Assembly: GCA_028822885.1 (NCBI GenBank)
Contig: JAPKCP010000017.1
Coordinates: forward strand, 1-19,995
From: Yoonia sp.
GTDB taxonomy: Bacteria > Pseudomonadota > Alphaproteobacteria > Rhodobacterales > Rhodobacteraceae
Length of the DNA: 19,995 nucleotides
Direction of reading: 5' to 3'
Positions 1-7,546 of the stretch are shown here, one piece after another. The translations under genes were made by a program, and so were the position numbers. The first letter of the stretch is position 1. The number at the start of each line of letters is the position of its first letter. The notes below the pieces were generated by a model. It saw only the letters and a program-made list of their open reading frames with translations. It did no database searches and was not told where the DNA came from.

Positions 1-69
1 ATTAAGTGAGCGCCAAATCAGCAACCTTCGTAAAACGCATGGGAAAGCAATGCGCATGTTCGGATATGT
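1..69. other. Left-edge stretch without a supported gene
   Basis: This is the sequence beyond the DUF2834 stop codon. On the minus strand one frame starts with ATG (Met-Arg-Ile-Ala) and stays open to the window edge. It has no visible ribosome binding site and is too short to judge. No hairpin followed by a T-run is visible, so I call neither a gene nor a terminator. Confidence 0.4.
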
Positions 70-378
70 CTAAGATTGCTTGCGAAGCCGCAGGTAAAGA
101 TACAGCGGCAATCCACAGCTGACACCAATGCAGAACGTCGCTGGGATAGCGATCAACCGGAGCCATGCACGCGTTTGCGCGACTTCGACCAAAATCCAAA
201 TCGTCAGCGTCACAGCCGCAATCGTCAAATCCCAGACAAGGCCCGAACTCGCGGCGTTGCTATGCCATGCATCAACCATCGCCATGATGTCCCAGCCCTC
301 AGCCTGAAACCATTGGATGAAATAATACATCGGGTGGATCGTCCCCCAAACCGCAAGGGCCAGCCAAATCAATCGCAT
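70..378 (-). CDS. DUF2834 family small membrane protein
   Basis: This 102-residue protein has three or four hydrophobic helices, at roughly residues 1-22, 47-67 and 74-96. The opening pattern, a hydrophobic first helix followed by a Tyr-Tyr-Phe segment and a loop, fits the DUF2834 family, whose function is unknown. I start it at the ATG at 378 because an AGAGGA motif lies 7 bases upstream. The GTG directly before it (381) would be only 4 bases from that motif. It lies 13 bases after the lipoprotein gene and is probably the last gene of an argH operon visible here. Family assignment is from memory of the pattern. Confidence 0.75.
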   Translation of the reverse strand: MRLIWLALAVWGTIHPMYYFIQWFQAEGWDIMAMVDAWHSNAASSGLVWDLTIAAVTLTIWILVEVAQTRAWLRLIAIPATFCIGVSCGLPLYLYLRLRKQS

Positions 379-391
379 CACTTTATCCTCT

Positions 392-580
392 TTAACGACG
401 TTGTGTGTTCTGGCTTAGACCAACCGAAAACGTCCCGTTTGATAGGCCCACATTCGTCCCAGTTGAGACACCACCAGACCCCACAGACAGGCTTGTGCTG
501 GCAGACGGTTGCAACGGCGCACCGTTCGCCCCGCACGCCGCCAGTCCACCAGCGATAATCATCAACATTACAATCTTCAT
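392..580 (-). CDS. Small predicted lipoprotein downstream of argH
   Basis: This 62-residue product begins Met-Lys, followed by a short hydrophobic stretch and a lipobox (Leu-Ala-Ala-Cys, Cys16). That predicts lipidation and export. The mature part of about 46 residues is almost only Ser, Gly, Thr, Asn and Val, with repeated short Gly/Ser motifs, and shows no enzyme signature. Its ATG at 580 overlaps the argH stop codon in an ATGA arrangement, so translation is probably coupled to argH. An in-frame ATG at 598 would add six charged residues before the signal sequence and is less likely. Similar tiny lipoproteins follow argH in related genomes, but their function is unknown to me. Confidence 0.72.
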   Translation of the reverse strand: MKIVMLMIIAGGLAACGANGAPLQPSASTSLSVGSGGVSTGTNVGLSNGTFSVGLSQNTQRR

Positions 581-1965
581 CCCAACGCGTCTTTCCATGC
601 AGCGACCTGCGTCCGCACGTTTGCAGGCGCCGTGCCACCAAAACTTGTCCGTGACGCAACAGAGTTTTTCACTCCGAGCACATCAAACACCGCTTGCGTG
701 ATATCCTGATGCACCGATTGCATATCAGCCAATGACAATTCCGGGAGGTCGCAAGATTTCGCCTCTGCCATTGCAACCAGCGATCCAGTGACGTGGTGAG
801 CATCCCGGAACGGAAGGCCAAGTTCGCGCACGAGCCAATCCGCCAAATCGGTAGCCGTTGAGAAACCAGTCGCAGCGGCAGCCTCCAACGACGGCACATT
901 GGCTTCCATGTCACCGACCATCCCAGCCATTGCGGCCAGCGCAAGCAGCAGGTTGTCAGCCGCGTCAAAGACCTGTTCTTTGTCTTCTTGCATGTCCTTG
1001 GAATAGGTCAGCGGCAGACCCTTCATCACCGTCATCAGCGCAACATTAGCCCCAAAAATACGACCAATCTTCGCGCGGATCAGTTCAGCAGCATCAGGAT
1101 TGCGCTTTTGTGGCATAATAGATGATCCGGTGGACCACTTGTCGGACATCTTCACGAATCGGAACTGGGCAGAAGACCAAATCACGAGTTCCTCAGCCAG
1201 ACGGCTCAAATGCATCGCACAAATTGATCCAGCGGCGAGGAATTCCAACGCAAAGTCACGATCAGCAACCGCATCCAGTGAATTAGCCATCGGGCGGTCA
1301 AACCCGAGCGCCGCTGCCGTCATGTCCCGATCAATCGGGAAAGATGTACCTGCCAAGGCAGCAGCCCCCAAAGGCGACGTGTTCATCCGCTTACGGGCAT
1401 CAGCAAAGCGCGACCGATCACGTGCGAACATCTCAACGTAAGCCATCATATGATGACCCCAAGTGACGGGTTGGGCGACTTGAAGGTGCGTAAAGCCGGG
1501 CATGACCCAATCGGCCCCAGCGTCTGCCTGACCCAGCAAAGATTTCATCAACGCCTCAAGCGCTGTATCAACCGCGTCGCACTGTTCACGCACCCAAAGA
1601 CGGAAATCGACGGCAACTTGGTCATTGCGGGACCGGGCCGTATGCAAACGCCCTGCTGGTTCCCCGATCAAATCCTTCAAACGTGCCTCCACATTCATGT
1701 GGATATCTTCCAAAGCCGTCGAAAAAGGGAAATCTCCCGTTTCAATCTCTGACAACACCGTGAGCAGGCCTTCCCGGATCGCTTCTGCATCGCTATCCGT
1801 AATGATACCTGTTGCGGCTAACATTGCTGCGTGGGCGCGCGACCCTGCGATGTCTTGGCTTGCCAATCGTTGATCGAACCCGATGGAGGCATTGATCGCT
1901 TCCATAATGGCGTCCGGTCCAGCGGCAAAACGGCCACCCCACATCGTATTCGCGGATTTGGTCAT
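577..1965 (-). CDS. argH: Argininosuccinate lyase
   Basis: This enzyme cleaves argininosuccinate to arginine and fumarate, the last step of arginine synthesis, in the cytoplasm. The 462-residue length is typical. It carries the fumarase/aspartase superfamily signature GSSIMPQKRNPD at residues 280-291, which includes the catalytic serine loop. TARSRNDQ (109-116) and GFTHLQ (157-162, with the His used in catalysis) are also present. The start at 1965 gives the usual N terminus with a Trp-Gly-Gly-Arg-Phe segment. Only 15 bases separate its start codon from that of the divergent TlpA-like gene. Its promoter must therefore lie inside or very near that neighbour's 5' end. A lipoprotein gene is coupled to its stop. 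Confidence 0.97.
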   Translation of the reverse strand: MTKSANTMWGGRFAAGPDAIMEAINASIGFDQRLASQDIAGSRAHAAMLAATGIITDSDAEAIREGLLTVLSEIETGDFPFSTALEDIHMNVEARLKDLIGEPAGRLHTARSRNDQVAVDFRLWVREQCDAVDTALEALMKSLLGQADAGADWVMPGFTHLQVAQPVTWGHHMMAYVEMFARDRSRFADARKRMNTSPLGAAALAGTSFPIDRDMTAAALGFDRPMANSLDAVADRDFALEFLAAGSICAMHLSRLAEELVIWSSAQFRFVKMSDKWSTGSSIMPQKRNPDAAELIRAKIGRIFGANVALMTVMKGLPLTYSKDMQEDKEQVFDAADNLLLALAAMAGMVGDMEANVPSLEAAAATGFSTATDLADWLVRELGLPFRDAHHVTGSLVAMAEAKSCDLPELSLADMQSVHQDITQAVFDVLGVKNSVASRTSFGGTAPANVRTQVAAWKDALG

Positions 1966-1980
1966 GAGAAAGGAAGCCCC

Positions 1981-2538
1981 GTGCTGAAATTGAAATCTGC
2001 CTTGCTTTATACGGCCCTTGGCCTGCTTGCAAATACCGCTCTCGCGGATGTCAGCACATTTGAAGCGTTACGCGAAGGGGATATGCGCAAGCTCAACTTC
2101 CACTCTGACCCTCGCCCCGCGTCGAACCAGCCTTTCACCGGCGAAGACGGTAACGAAATGACCCTTGCAGCGTATGAAGGCCAAATCACTGTTGTGAATT
2201 TTTGGGCAACGTGGTGCGCGCCCTGCCGCGCAGAGATGCCGCATCTGTCGGACCTGCAAACGCAACTTGGCAGTGATGATCTATCGGTTGTGACAATCGC
2301 CACAGGGCGTAATCCGCGCCCAGCGATGGAAAGGTTCTTTGACGAAATATCCGTCGACAACCTCCCACTTCATGCCGACCCGCGATCTACATTGGCCCGT
2401 AACATGGGCGTTCTTGGGCTCCCAATCACTGTTATTCTGGATCGAGACGGCCAAGAAATTGCGCGCCTGCAAGGCGACGCGGACTGGAGCAGCGAAAGCG
2501 CAATCGCGATCCTCACCGCTATTCGTGACGTGGAATAG
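1981..2538 (+). CDS. TlpA-like periplasmic thiol-disulfide oxidoreductase
   Basis: This 185-residue protein has an N-terminal signal or anchor segment (about residues 2-22, ending Ala-Leu-Ala) and then a thioredoxin fold. The active site is Trp-Cys-Ala-Pro-Cys with Cys79 and Cys82, and the Gly-Leu-Pro near 146-148 supplies the cis-proline. TlpA/ResA relatives reduce specific periplasmic disulfides, often for cytochrome c or oxidase maturation; the client here is unknown. I start at GTG 1981 because AGAAAGGA lies 6 bases before it and the signal peptide follows at once. The open frame extends to 1831, but that part is antisense to argH and lacks a signal peptide. A DsbD-like periplasmic protein lies 800 bases downstream. 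Confidence 0.9.
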   Translation: MLKLKSALLYTALGLLANTALADVSTFEALREGDMRKLNFHSDPRPASNQPFTGEDGNEMTLAAYEGQITVVNFWATWCAPCRAEMPHLSDLQTQLGSDDLSVVTIATGRNPRPAMERFFDEISVDNLPLHADPRSTLARNMGVLGLPITVILDRDGQEIARLQGDADWSSESAIAILTAIRDVE

Positions 2539-2666
2539 CACTGAAAGGGATCGCCTAAACCCACTCAAAGTATATCAAATACTGTGTAAAGTATGAGCGG
2601 CAAGCTTGGCATGATCAACATCGTGATGGCATATTTCCAGCTAACGAAGGTCCAGAACAAAAAGCC

Positions 2667-3230
2667 TTAAGCCCGACCAGACGTTTCTGACAACAAAAGT
2701 GGATCAACGCCCATCCCCTTTAGGGCAGCGGTCCATTTATGCTCATTTGCACGACCAAAAACGATGTCGTCATCTGCATCACCAATGAGCCAACCATTTT
2801 GGGCGATTTCCCCTTCAAGCTGGCCGGGGCCCCACCCTGCATAGCCTAGCGCCATCATGGCATGCGACGGGCCACCACCCTGCGCAATTTCCTCAATGAC
2901 ATCCATTGTTGCGGTCATTGAAATATGGTCATCAACCTCAAGCGTGCCACCTTCTGACTTATAATCAGTCGTGTGCAGGATAAATCCGCGTGACCGTTCG
3001 ACGGGACCACCAACATGCACGCGAATTTTACGAAGCGACTGCCCCGTCTCGATGCCTAGCTGCTCAAGCAGGTTAAAAAACCGAATATCCGGCGATGGTT
3101 TATTCACAATCAGACCCATTGTGCCCTCTTTGGAATGGGCGCAAACATAAACCACGCTTCGTGCAAAACGATTATCACCCATAACAGGCATTGCAATCAA
3201 CAACTTACCAGTAAAATTTGTACTTTCCAT
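2667..3230 (-). CDS. YqgE/AlgH family protein
   Basis: This 187-residue product belongs to the YqgE/AlgH (DUF179) family. It shows the family's N-terminal Met-Pro segment, the Gly-Leu-Ile-Val-Asn-Lys-Pro stretch (about 39-45), a Val-Gly-Gly-Pro-Val motif and a Gly-Tyr-Ala-Gly-Trp-Gly-Pro-Gly-Gln-Leu motif in the second half. The length matches the family. The biochemical role is not settled; the name AlgH comes from a Pseudomonas alginate locus. I choose ATG 3230 because TTGGAG lies 7 bases upstream. The ATG at 3236 would sit one base from that motif, and the upstream TTG is weak. It is divergent from the DsbD-like gene, with about 108 bases for shared control. Confidence 0.9.
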   Translation of the reverse strand: MESTNFTGKLLIAMPVMGDNRFARSVVYVCAHSKEGTMGLIVNKPSPDIRFFNLLEQLGIETGQSLRKIRVHVGGPVERSRGFILHTTDYKSEGGTLEVDDHISMTATMDVIEEIAQGGGPSHAMMALGYAGWGPGQLEGEIAQNGWLIGDADDDIVFGRANEHKWTAALKGMGVDPLLLSETSGRA

Positions 3231-3338
3231 ATTCATACTCCAAGTGTCGCAAGCCAAACGCCTTCGCGCAAGTCACACATCTGTAGACCTCGCCATAACG
3301 TGAGTTCAATTCCACAGGTTCCTGCTTATGTAGGGATA

Positions 3339-4151
3339 ATGAACAAACTTACTTCGATTCTCAAAACGACTTGCCTCTTTGTCGCAAGCTTGGCCAGCCC
3401 TGCAGTGGCAGGACCATTTGATGGGTTAGCAAAAATTGATGTGATTTCTGGGTGGCAAACCGCATCAGGCACGCACATGGCGGGGCTTCGTGTGACTTTG
3501 CGCCCTGGCTGGAAAACATATTGGCGCGCACCCGGCGACGCAGGTATTCCACCCCAGTTTTCTTGGAACGGATCACAAAATATCGCGACCGCACAATACC
3601 ACTGGCCAACGCCAGATGTTTTTGATCAAGGCGGCATGCAATCCATCGGATATCACGATTCTCTTATTTTGCCGATTGAGCTGACCCGGGCTGATCCATC
3701 TGCGCCGATCCAGATGTCAGGCGAAATCATCATCGGTGTTTGCGAAGATATCTGCGTACCCGTTACATTGCCTTTCGCAGCTGAGCTGCCAAATGATGGC
3801 CGCCGCGATGGGGCCATCACCGCCTCACTCTTGAACCAACCAATTTCGGCTATCGAAGGCGGAGTGCAATCTGTGACTTGCGCGATTTCCCCCGCGCAAG
3901 ACGGTTTGCTTGTGACTGCTACGCTTACCATGCCAAATGCTGGCGGCCCTGAGACAGTCGTGATCGAGGCAGGCAATCCAGAAGTCTGGGTGTCACAGGC
4001 GGATGTCGTCAGGTCAGGACCCACCTTGCAGGCCACTGTTGATATGATCCACGCCACAAACGGTAGTTTTGCTTTAGACCGGTCAGCCGTGCGTATCACC
4101 GTGCTTGGCAGCAAATACGCCGTTGACGTGCGGGGCTGCACGCGCGGTTAG
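3339..4151 (+). CDS. Stand-alone DsbD N-terminal-like periplasmic protein
   Basis: This 270-residue protein has a clear signal peptide (residues 1-24, cut after Ala-Val-Ala). The rest resembles the N-terminal periplasmic domain of DsbD (DsbD_N type). It shows a Gly-Trp-Lys-Thr-Tyr-Trp-Arg motif near 57-63 and Val-Cys-Glu-Asp-Ile-Cys-Val-Pro at 134-141, with Cys135 and Cys139 as the likely redox pair. There is no membrane domain and no thioredoxin domain, unlike full DsbD, so electron input must come from another protein. The start is ATG 3339, with a GGGA motif unusually close (2 bases). The longer open frame to 3135 is antisense to yqgE. Its last four bases overlap the convergent RND gene. 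Confidence 0.82.
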   Translation: MNKLTSILKTTCLFVASLASPAVAGPFDGLAKIDVISGWQTASGTHMAGLRVTLRPGWKTYWRAPGDAGIPPQFSWNGSQNIATAQYHWPTPDVFDQGGMQSIGYHDSLILPIELTRADPSAPIQMSGEIIIGVCEDICVPVTLPFAAELPNDGRRDGAITASLLNQPISAIEGGVQSVTCAISPAQDGLLVTATLTMPNAGGPETVVIEAGNPEVWVSQADVVRSGPTLQATVDMIHATNGSFALDRSAVRITVLGSKYAVDVRGCTRG

Positions 4152-7100
4152 GCCCGCCGCCAGCGCCTCGCCAACCCAACCGCAGCCATGATGTAAATTA
4201 CGATCAACATTATGGCTAAGCCACCCGCGAACAGACCAAAAGCCACACCAACGCCGCTTGCCAATGCAGGCAGTATTGCTACGGCTTGCGGCAACGCGTC
4301 GCCAGTAACAATGACCGGCCCTAGCGTGACACTGAACAGACCAATCGCCAAAACTACGCCAAGGCTAGCAGGCCAAGTTGCCCCAATTTTACGCACCCGC
4401 AACGCGCGTTTGGCAGCCCTGATTTGCTTACCGACATCATCTTGGATCGCCATCAACGACGGGATCACAAACATCACCAGCACCATCCCAAAGCCAAGCC
4501 CGAAGACAAGCGTCACAACCGTTGGCTTCAGGAATTCCGCCTGATTTGATCCCTCATAAAGCAACGGGGCAAGACCCAGAACAGTCGTCAAAGTTGTCAG
4601 TAAGACAGGCCGAAGTCGATCAGCCGCGCCGTCAATAATCGCGGGGATCACACCTCGATCCTCAGCGTATTCATCAATTGTTGTTACCAGAACGATGCTG
4701 TCGTTGATCACAATCCCAACCATCCCAAGCATACCAACGACGGTGAACAAGCTCATCGGGATATCCCACGCGTTGTGCCCATAAATGGTGCCAATCAAGG
4801 CAAATGGAATCACGGACATCACCACAACCGGGCGCGACCAGCTTGAGAAAATCCAAGCAAGAACCAAATATATCCCAACAAGAACTAGGATCAGCCCATT
4901 TCGCGCATCACTGACAAAGGCACGTTCCTGCTCACTTTGACCTGCGAGCGCTGTTTCAATGCCAAAACGGCTTTCGATATCAGGCAAAATATCCTCAGTC
5001 ATGATACGTTGAACTTCAGTCGCACGATCCGCGTCTTCATCATCCAAATCACCAAGAACCGAGATTAGCAGGATGCCATTCTCGCGCCGCACAGTCGAAA
5101 AACCAGTCCGGCTATCCACTGAAACCACATCAGCAAGCGGGACATAAATACCAGCTGGTGTTCTGATTTGCGTGCGATCTAGAAAATCAGCAGAGAGTTC
5201 ACCAGAGGGTAATTCCACCCTAATCGTCGCAGACCGCGGCCCATCAGGATAAGTGGCGGCTTCGATCCCGCCCAGCTTTTCACGCAGAACACGCCCAAGA
5301 CCGTCGATGTTCAAACCGAGCGCTTGACCTTGCGGGGTCAGCTCCAACACCAGTTCTTCTTTGTCATAGGCAAGGGTATCCTCGAGCCCAGAAATCTCTG
5401 GGAATTGCAGCAATTCTGTTTTCAACGCCTCGGCTGCGGCCTTTAGCGTCTCAGCGGTTGCACCAAACATTTGCACATCAAGGCTATCACCGCCCGGCCC
5501 ACTGCCCCATGATCGAAAGCTCACAGTTTCAGCCATCGGGTGTTGGCGCACGCTGTCCTGAAGATCCGCGACAAAGGCGTAACTGGAGTAGGGCCGGCTA
5601 TCTGCGTCAATCAGTTCAATCGTGATCGCGCCCAATTGATCGGGGCTTTTGCTGTCAGCACCGGATAAGGCCCGGCCAGAATTGCCGCCCACTTCAGCGA
5701 CGACATACTTGAGCGGGCTGAGACCATGTTCTTCTTTATATTGCTCGCCCAGTGCTTCTGTTGCGCGCTGCATTTCACGCATCATCGCAAAGGTATCTTC
5801 GCGGGTCGCACCGGGTAGCATCGCAAAATTGCCCGTCACCTGACCTTGTTCCGGTGCCGAGAAGAACCGCCATTGCACATCGCCTTTGATAACCAAAGCG
5901 ACTTGACTGGCGAGCAACACAATCGCACCCGCAAACACGGGATATCGCGCCCAAATGACACCAGCCATAAAGGGGCGGAACAGCGTCGCCTTCATCCAGT
6001 CAAAGCCTTTGTTCACGATCCGCGACGGGATATCGTACCAATGCTCTTTCGATGTGGTCGCAATTGCGTGGGACAGATGGTTCGGCAGGATCAGGAAACA
6101 TTCAACCAGTGACGCGGCAAGAACAACGACGACGGTAAACGGAATGTCAGCGATCAAATCGCCAAAACGCCCGCCGATGATCACAAGACCAAAGAACGCG
6201 ATGATTGTCGTGATCGTAGACGAAAAGACGGGGCTAAACATACGACGCGCTGCATTCTCAGCCGCCTCAACGGGGTGTTCACGCAAATGTCGCGCCCTGA
6301 AATCGGCGTGTTCACCGACCACAATCGCATCGTCTACCACGATGCCAAGCGTGATAATCAGCGCAAAGAGTGAGATCATGTTGATCGTCAACCCGGAGAT
6401 ATACATCAGCGCAATCGCAGCCAGCATCGCCACAGGAATACCGGCAGCCACCCAGAACGCGGTCCGTGCGTTAAGGAACAAGAAGAGCAGACCAACCACC
6501 AAAGCCAGCCCCATCAACCCGTTCTCAAGCAGAATGTTCAGGCGTGCTTCGATCAATTCAGCCCGCGCGGAAATCAGGTCGACTTGTACGCCTTCGGGCA
6601 GCGATGCTTTGAGTTCATCCGCGACCGCTTGCACAGTTTCCTGCATTCCAATTGCATCACCCAAAGCATTGCGTTGGACTTCGATCTGCACAGCGGCATT
6701 ATCACCAACAAAATATGCGCGTTCCCGGTCCGTGCCTTCAACACGCACCGTTGCCACATCGCCAATCGTCAGATTTGACCCATCTGGATTCGCCCGCAAC
6801 ACAATGGATGAGATTTCCTCGGCCGTGCGTTTCGCAACACCTGTTCGCACGCGCGCGGAGTTGGAAACATCACCAGCAGGGTCCGCTGCCGCCTCTTCGC
6901 GGATACGCGCAGCAATGTCAGACAAGCCAATATCGTATTCTATCAGGGACAGGGATGGAACTTCGACAATCGTGGATGGCGCGGCGACCCCGCGCACGGA
7001 CACCTTGGTCACACCTTCTGCAAACAACCGCACGACCATTTCATCCGCAAACCGGCCCAATTGATCAACAGACACCGGGCCTGTGATCATCACATTCGTC

Positions 7101-7543
7101 ACGCGGTCGCGCCAGCCACCACGCCGGATCAACGGGTCATCCGCGTCACTGGGTAGGTTGCTGGTGCTGTCCACGGCAAGCTGCACATCTTCAGCAGCAC
7201 GGTCGATATCATAGCCCGGCTCAAACTCTAACCTGATGCGCGCGCGACCCTCTTGGGATGTGGAGACCGACGATGCGACACCTTCAACCCCCAGCAAGAT
7301 CGGTTCAAGCACCTGCACGATGGCTGCATCGACGTCTTCCGCACCAGCACCCGACCAAGCGACATTGACCGACAGATCGTCGACAACAACGTCAGGAAAA
7401 AACTGCGCACGCATGTTAGGGAAGGCGATTAAGCCAGAGGCTAGCATCAACACCAGCAACAGGTTCGCCGCTGTTTTGTGCCGCGTGAAGTAGGACAGGA
7501 TACCACCCGCCCCTTTCGTCAATAATGCACCGCCCGTTGCCAT
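4148..7543 (-). CDS. RND efflux transporter permease with C-terminal membrane extension
   Basis: This inner-membrane proton-driven pump belongs to the AcrB/RND superfamily. Helix 1 is at about 25-45, followed by a large periplasmic domain. The helix-4 motif Gly-Ile-Val-Val-Asp-Asp (Asp404, Asp405) matches the proton-relay aspartates. A second periplasmic half and helix bundle follow. At 1131 residues it is longer than the usual 1030-1050. The extra 80 or so C-terminal residues (about 1051-1131) contain two or three more hydrophobic segments. The adaptor gene lies directly upstream with a 3-base gap, and a GGAGG ribosome site sits inside that gene's end. Substrate cannot be told from sequence. 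The tail overlaps the DsbD-like gene by four bases. Confidence 0.95.
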   Translation of the reverse strand: MATGGALLTKGAGGILSYFTRHKTAANLLLVLMLASGLIAFPNMRAQFFPDVVVDDLSVNVAWSGAGAEDVDAAIVQVLEPILLGVEGVASSVSTSQEGRARIRLEFEPGYDIDRAAEDVQLAVDSTSNLPSDADDPLIRRGGWRDRVTNVMITGPVSVDQLGRFADEMVVRLFAEGVTKVSVRGVAAPSTIVEVPSLSLIEYDIGLSDIAARIREEAAADPAGDVSNSARVRTGVAKRTAEEISSIVLRANPDGSNLTIGDVATVRVEGTDRERAYFVGDNAAVQIEVQRNALGDAIGMQETVQAVADELKASLPEGVQVDLISARAELIEARLNILLENGLMGLALVVGLLFLFLNARTAFWVAAGIPVAMLAAIALMYISGLTINMISLFALIITLGIVVDDAIVVGEHADFRARHLREHPVEAAENAARRMFSPVFSSTITTIIAFFGLVIIGGRFGDLIADIPFTVVVVLAASLVECFLILPNHLSHAIATTSKEHWYDIPSRIVNKGFDWMKATLFRPFMAGVIWARYPVFAGAIVLLASQVALVIKGDVQWRFFSAPEQGQVTGNFAMLPGATREDTFAMMREMQRATEALGEQYKEEHGLSPLKYVVAEVGGNSGRALSGADSKSPDQLGAITIELIDADSRPYSSYAFVADLQDSVRQHPMAETVSFRSWGSGPGGDSLDVQMFGATAETLKAAAEALKTELLQFPEISGLEDTLAYDKEELVLELTPQGQALGLNIDGLGRVLREKLGGIEAATYPDGPRSATIRVELPSGELSADFLDRTQIRTPAGIYVPLADVVSVDSRTGFSTVRRENGILLISVLGDLDDEDADRATEVQRIMTEDILPDIESRFGIETALAGQSEQERAFVSDARNGLILVLVGIYLVLAWIFSSWSRPVVVMSVIPFALIGTIYGHNAWDIPMSLFTVVGMLGMVGIVINDSIVLVTTIDEYAEDRGVIPAIIDGAADRLRPVLLTTLTTVLGLAPLLYEGSNQAEFLKPTVVTLVFGLGFGMVLVMFVIPSLMAIQDDVGKQIRAAKRALRVRKIGATWPASLGVVLAIGLFSVTLGPVIVTGDALPQAVAILPALASGVGVAFGLFAGGLAIMLIVIYIMAAVGLARRWRRA

Positions 7544-7546
7544 GAC

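Noticed and set aside
76..558. A 160-codon plus-strand open frame opposite the DUF2834 and lipoprotein genes
   Set aside because: The product is rich in Arg, His, Pro and Gln with no hydrophobic core or motif, and the minus-strand genes explain the sequence better.
1831..1980. Upstream extension of the TlpA-like gene by 50 codons
   Set aside because: It is antisense to argH, and it would bury the signal peptide that begins right after a good ribosome site at GTG 1981.
2539..2666. Possible terminator between the convergent TlpA-like and yqgE genes
   Set aside because: Only very short dyads are present and none is followed by a T-run on the proper strand.
3135..3338. Upstream extension of the DsbD-like gene
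   Set aside because: It runs antisense into yqgE and precedes a clear signal peptide at ATG 3339.
5955..7064. A 369-codon open frame on the plus strand opposite the RND permease gene
   Set aside because: It is rich in Ser, Thr, Arg and Ile with no domain or ribosome site, and it mirrors the codon pattern of the real gene on the other strand. It is an antisense shadow.
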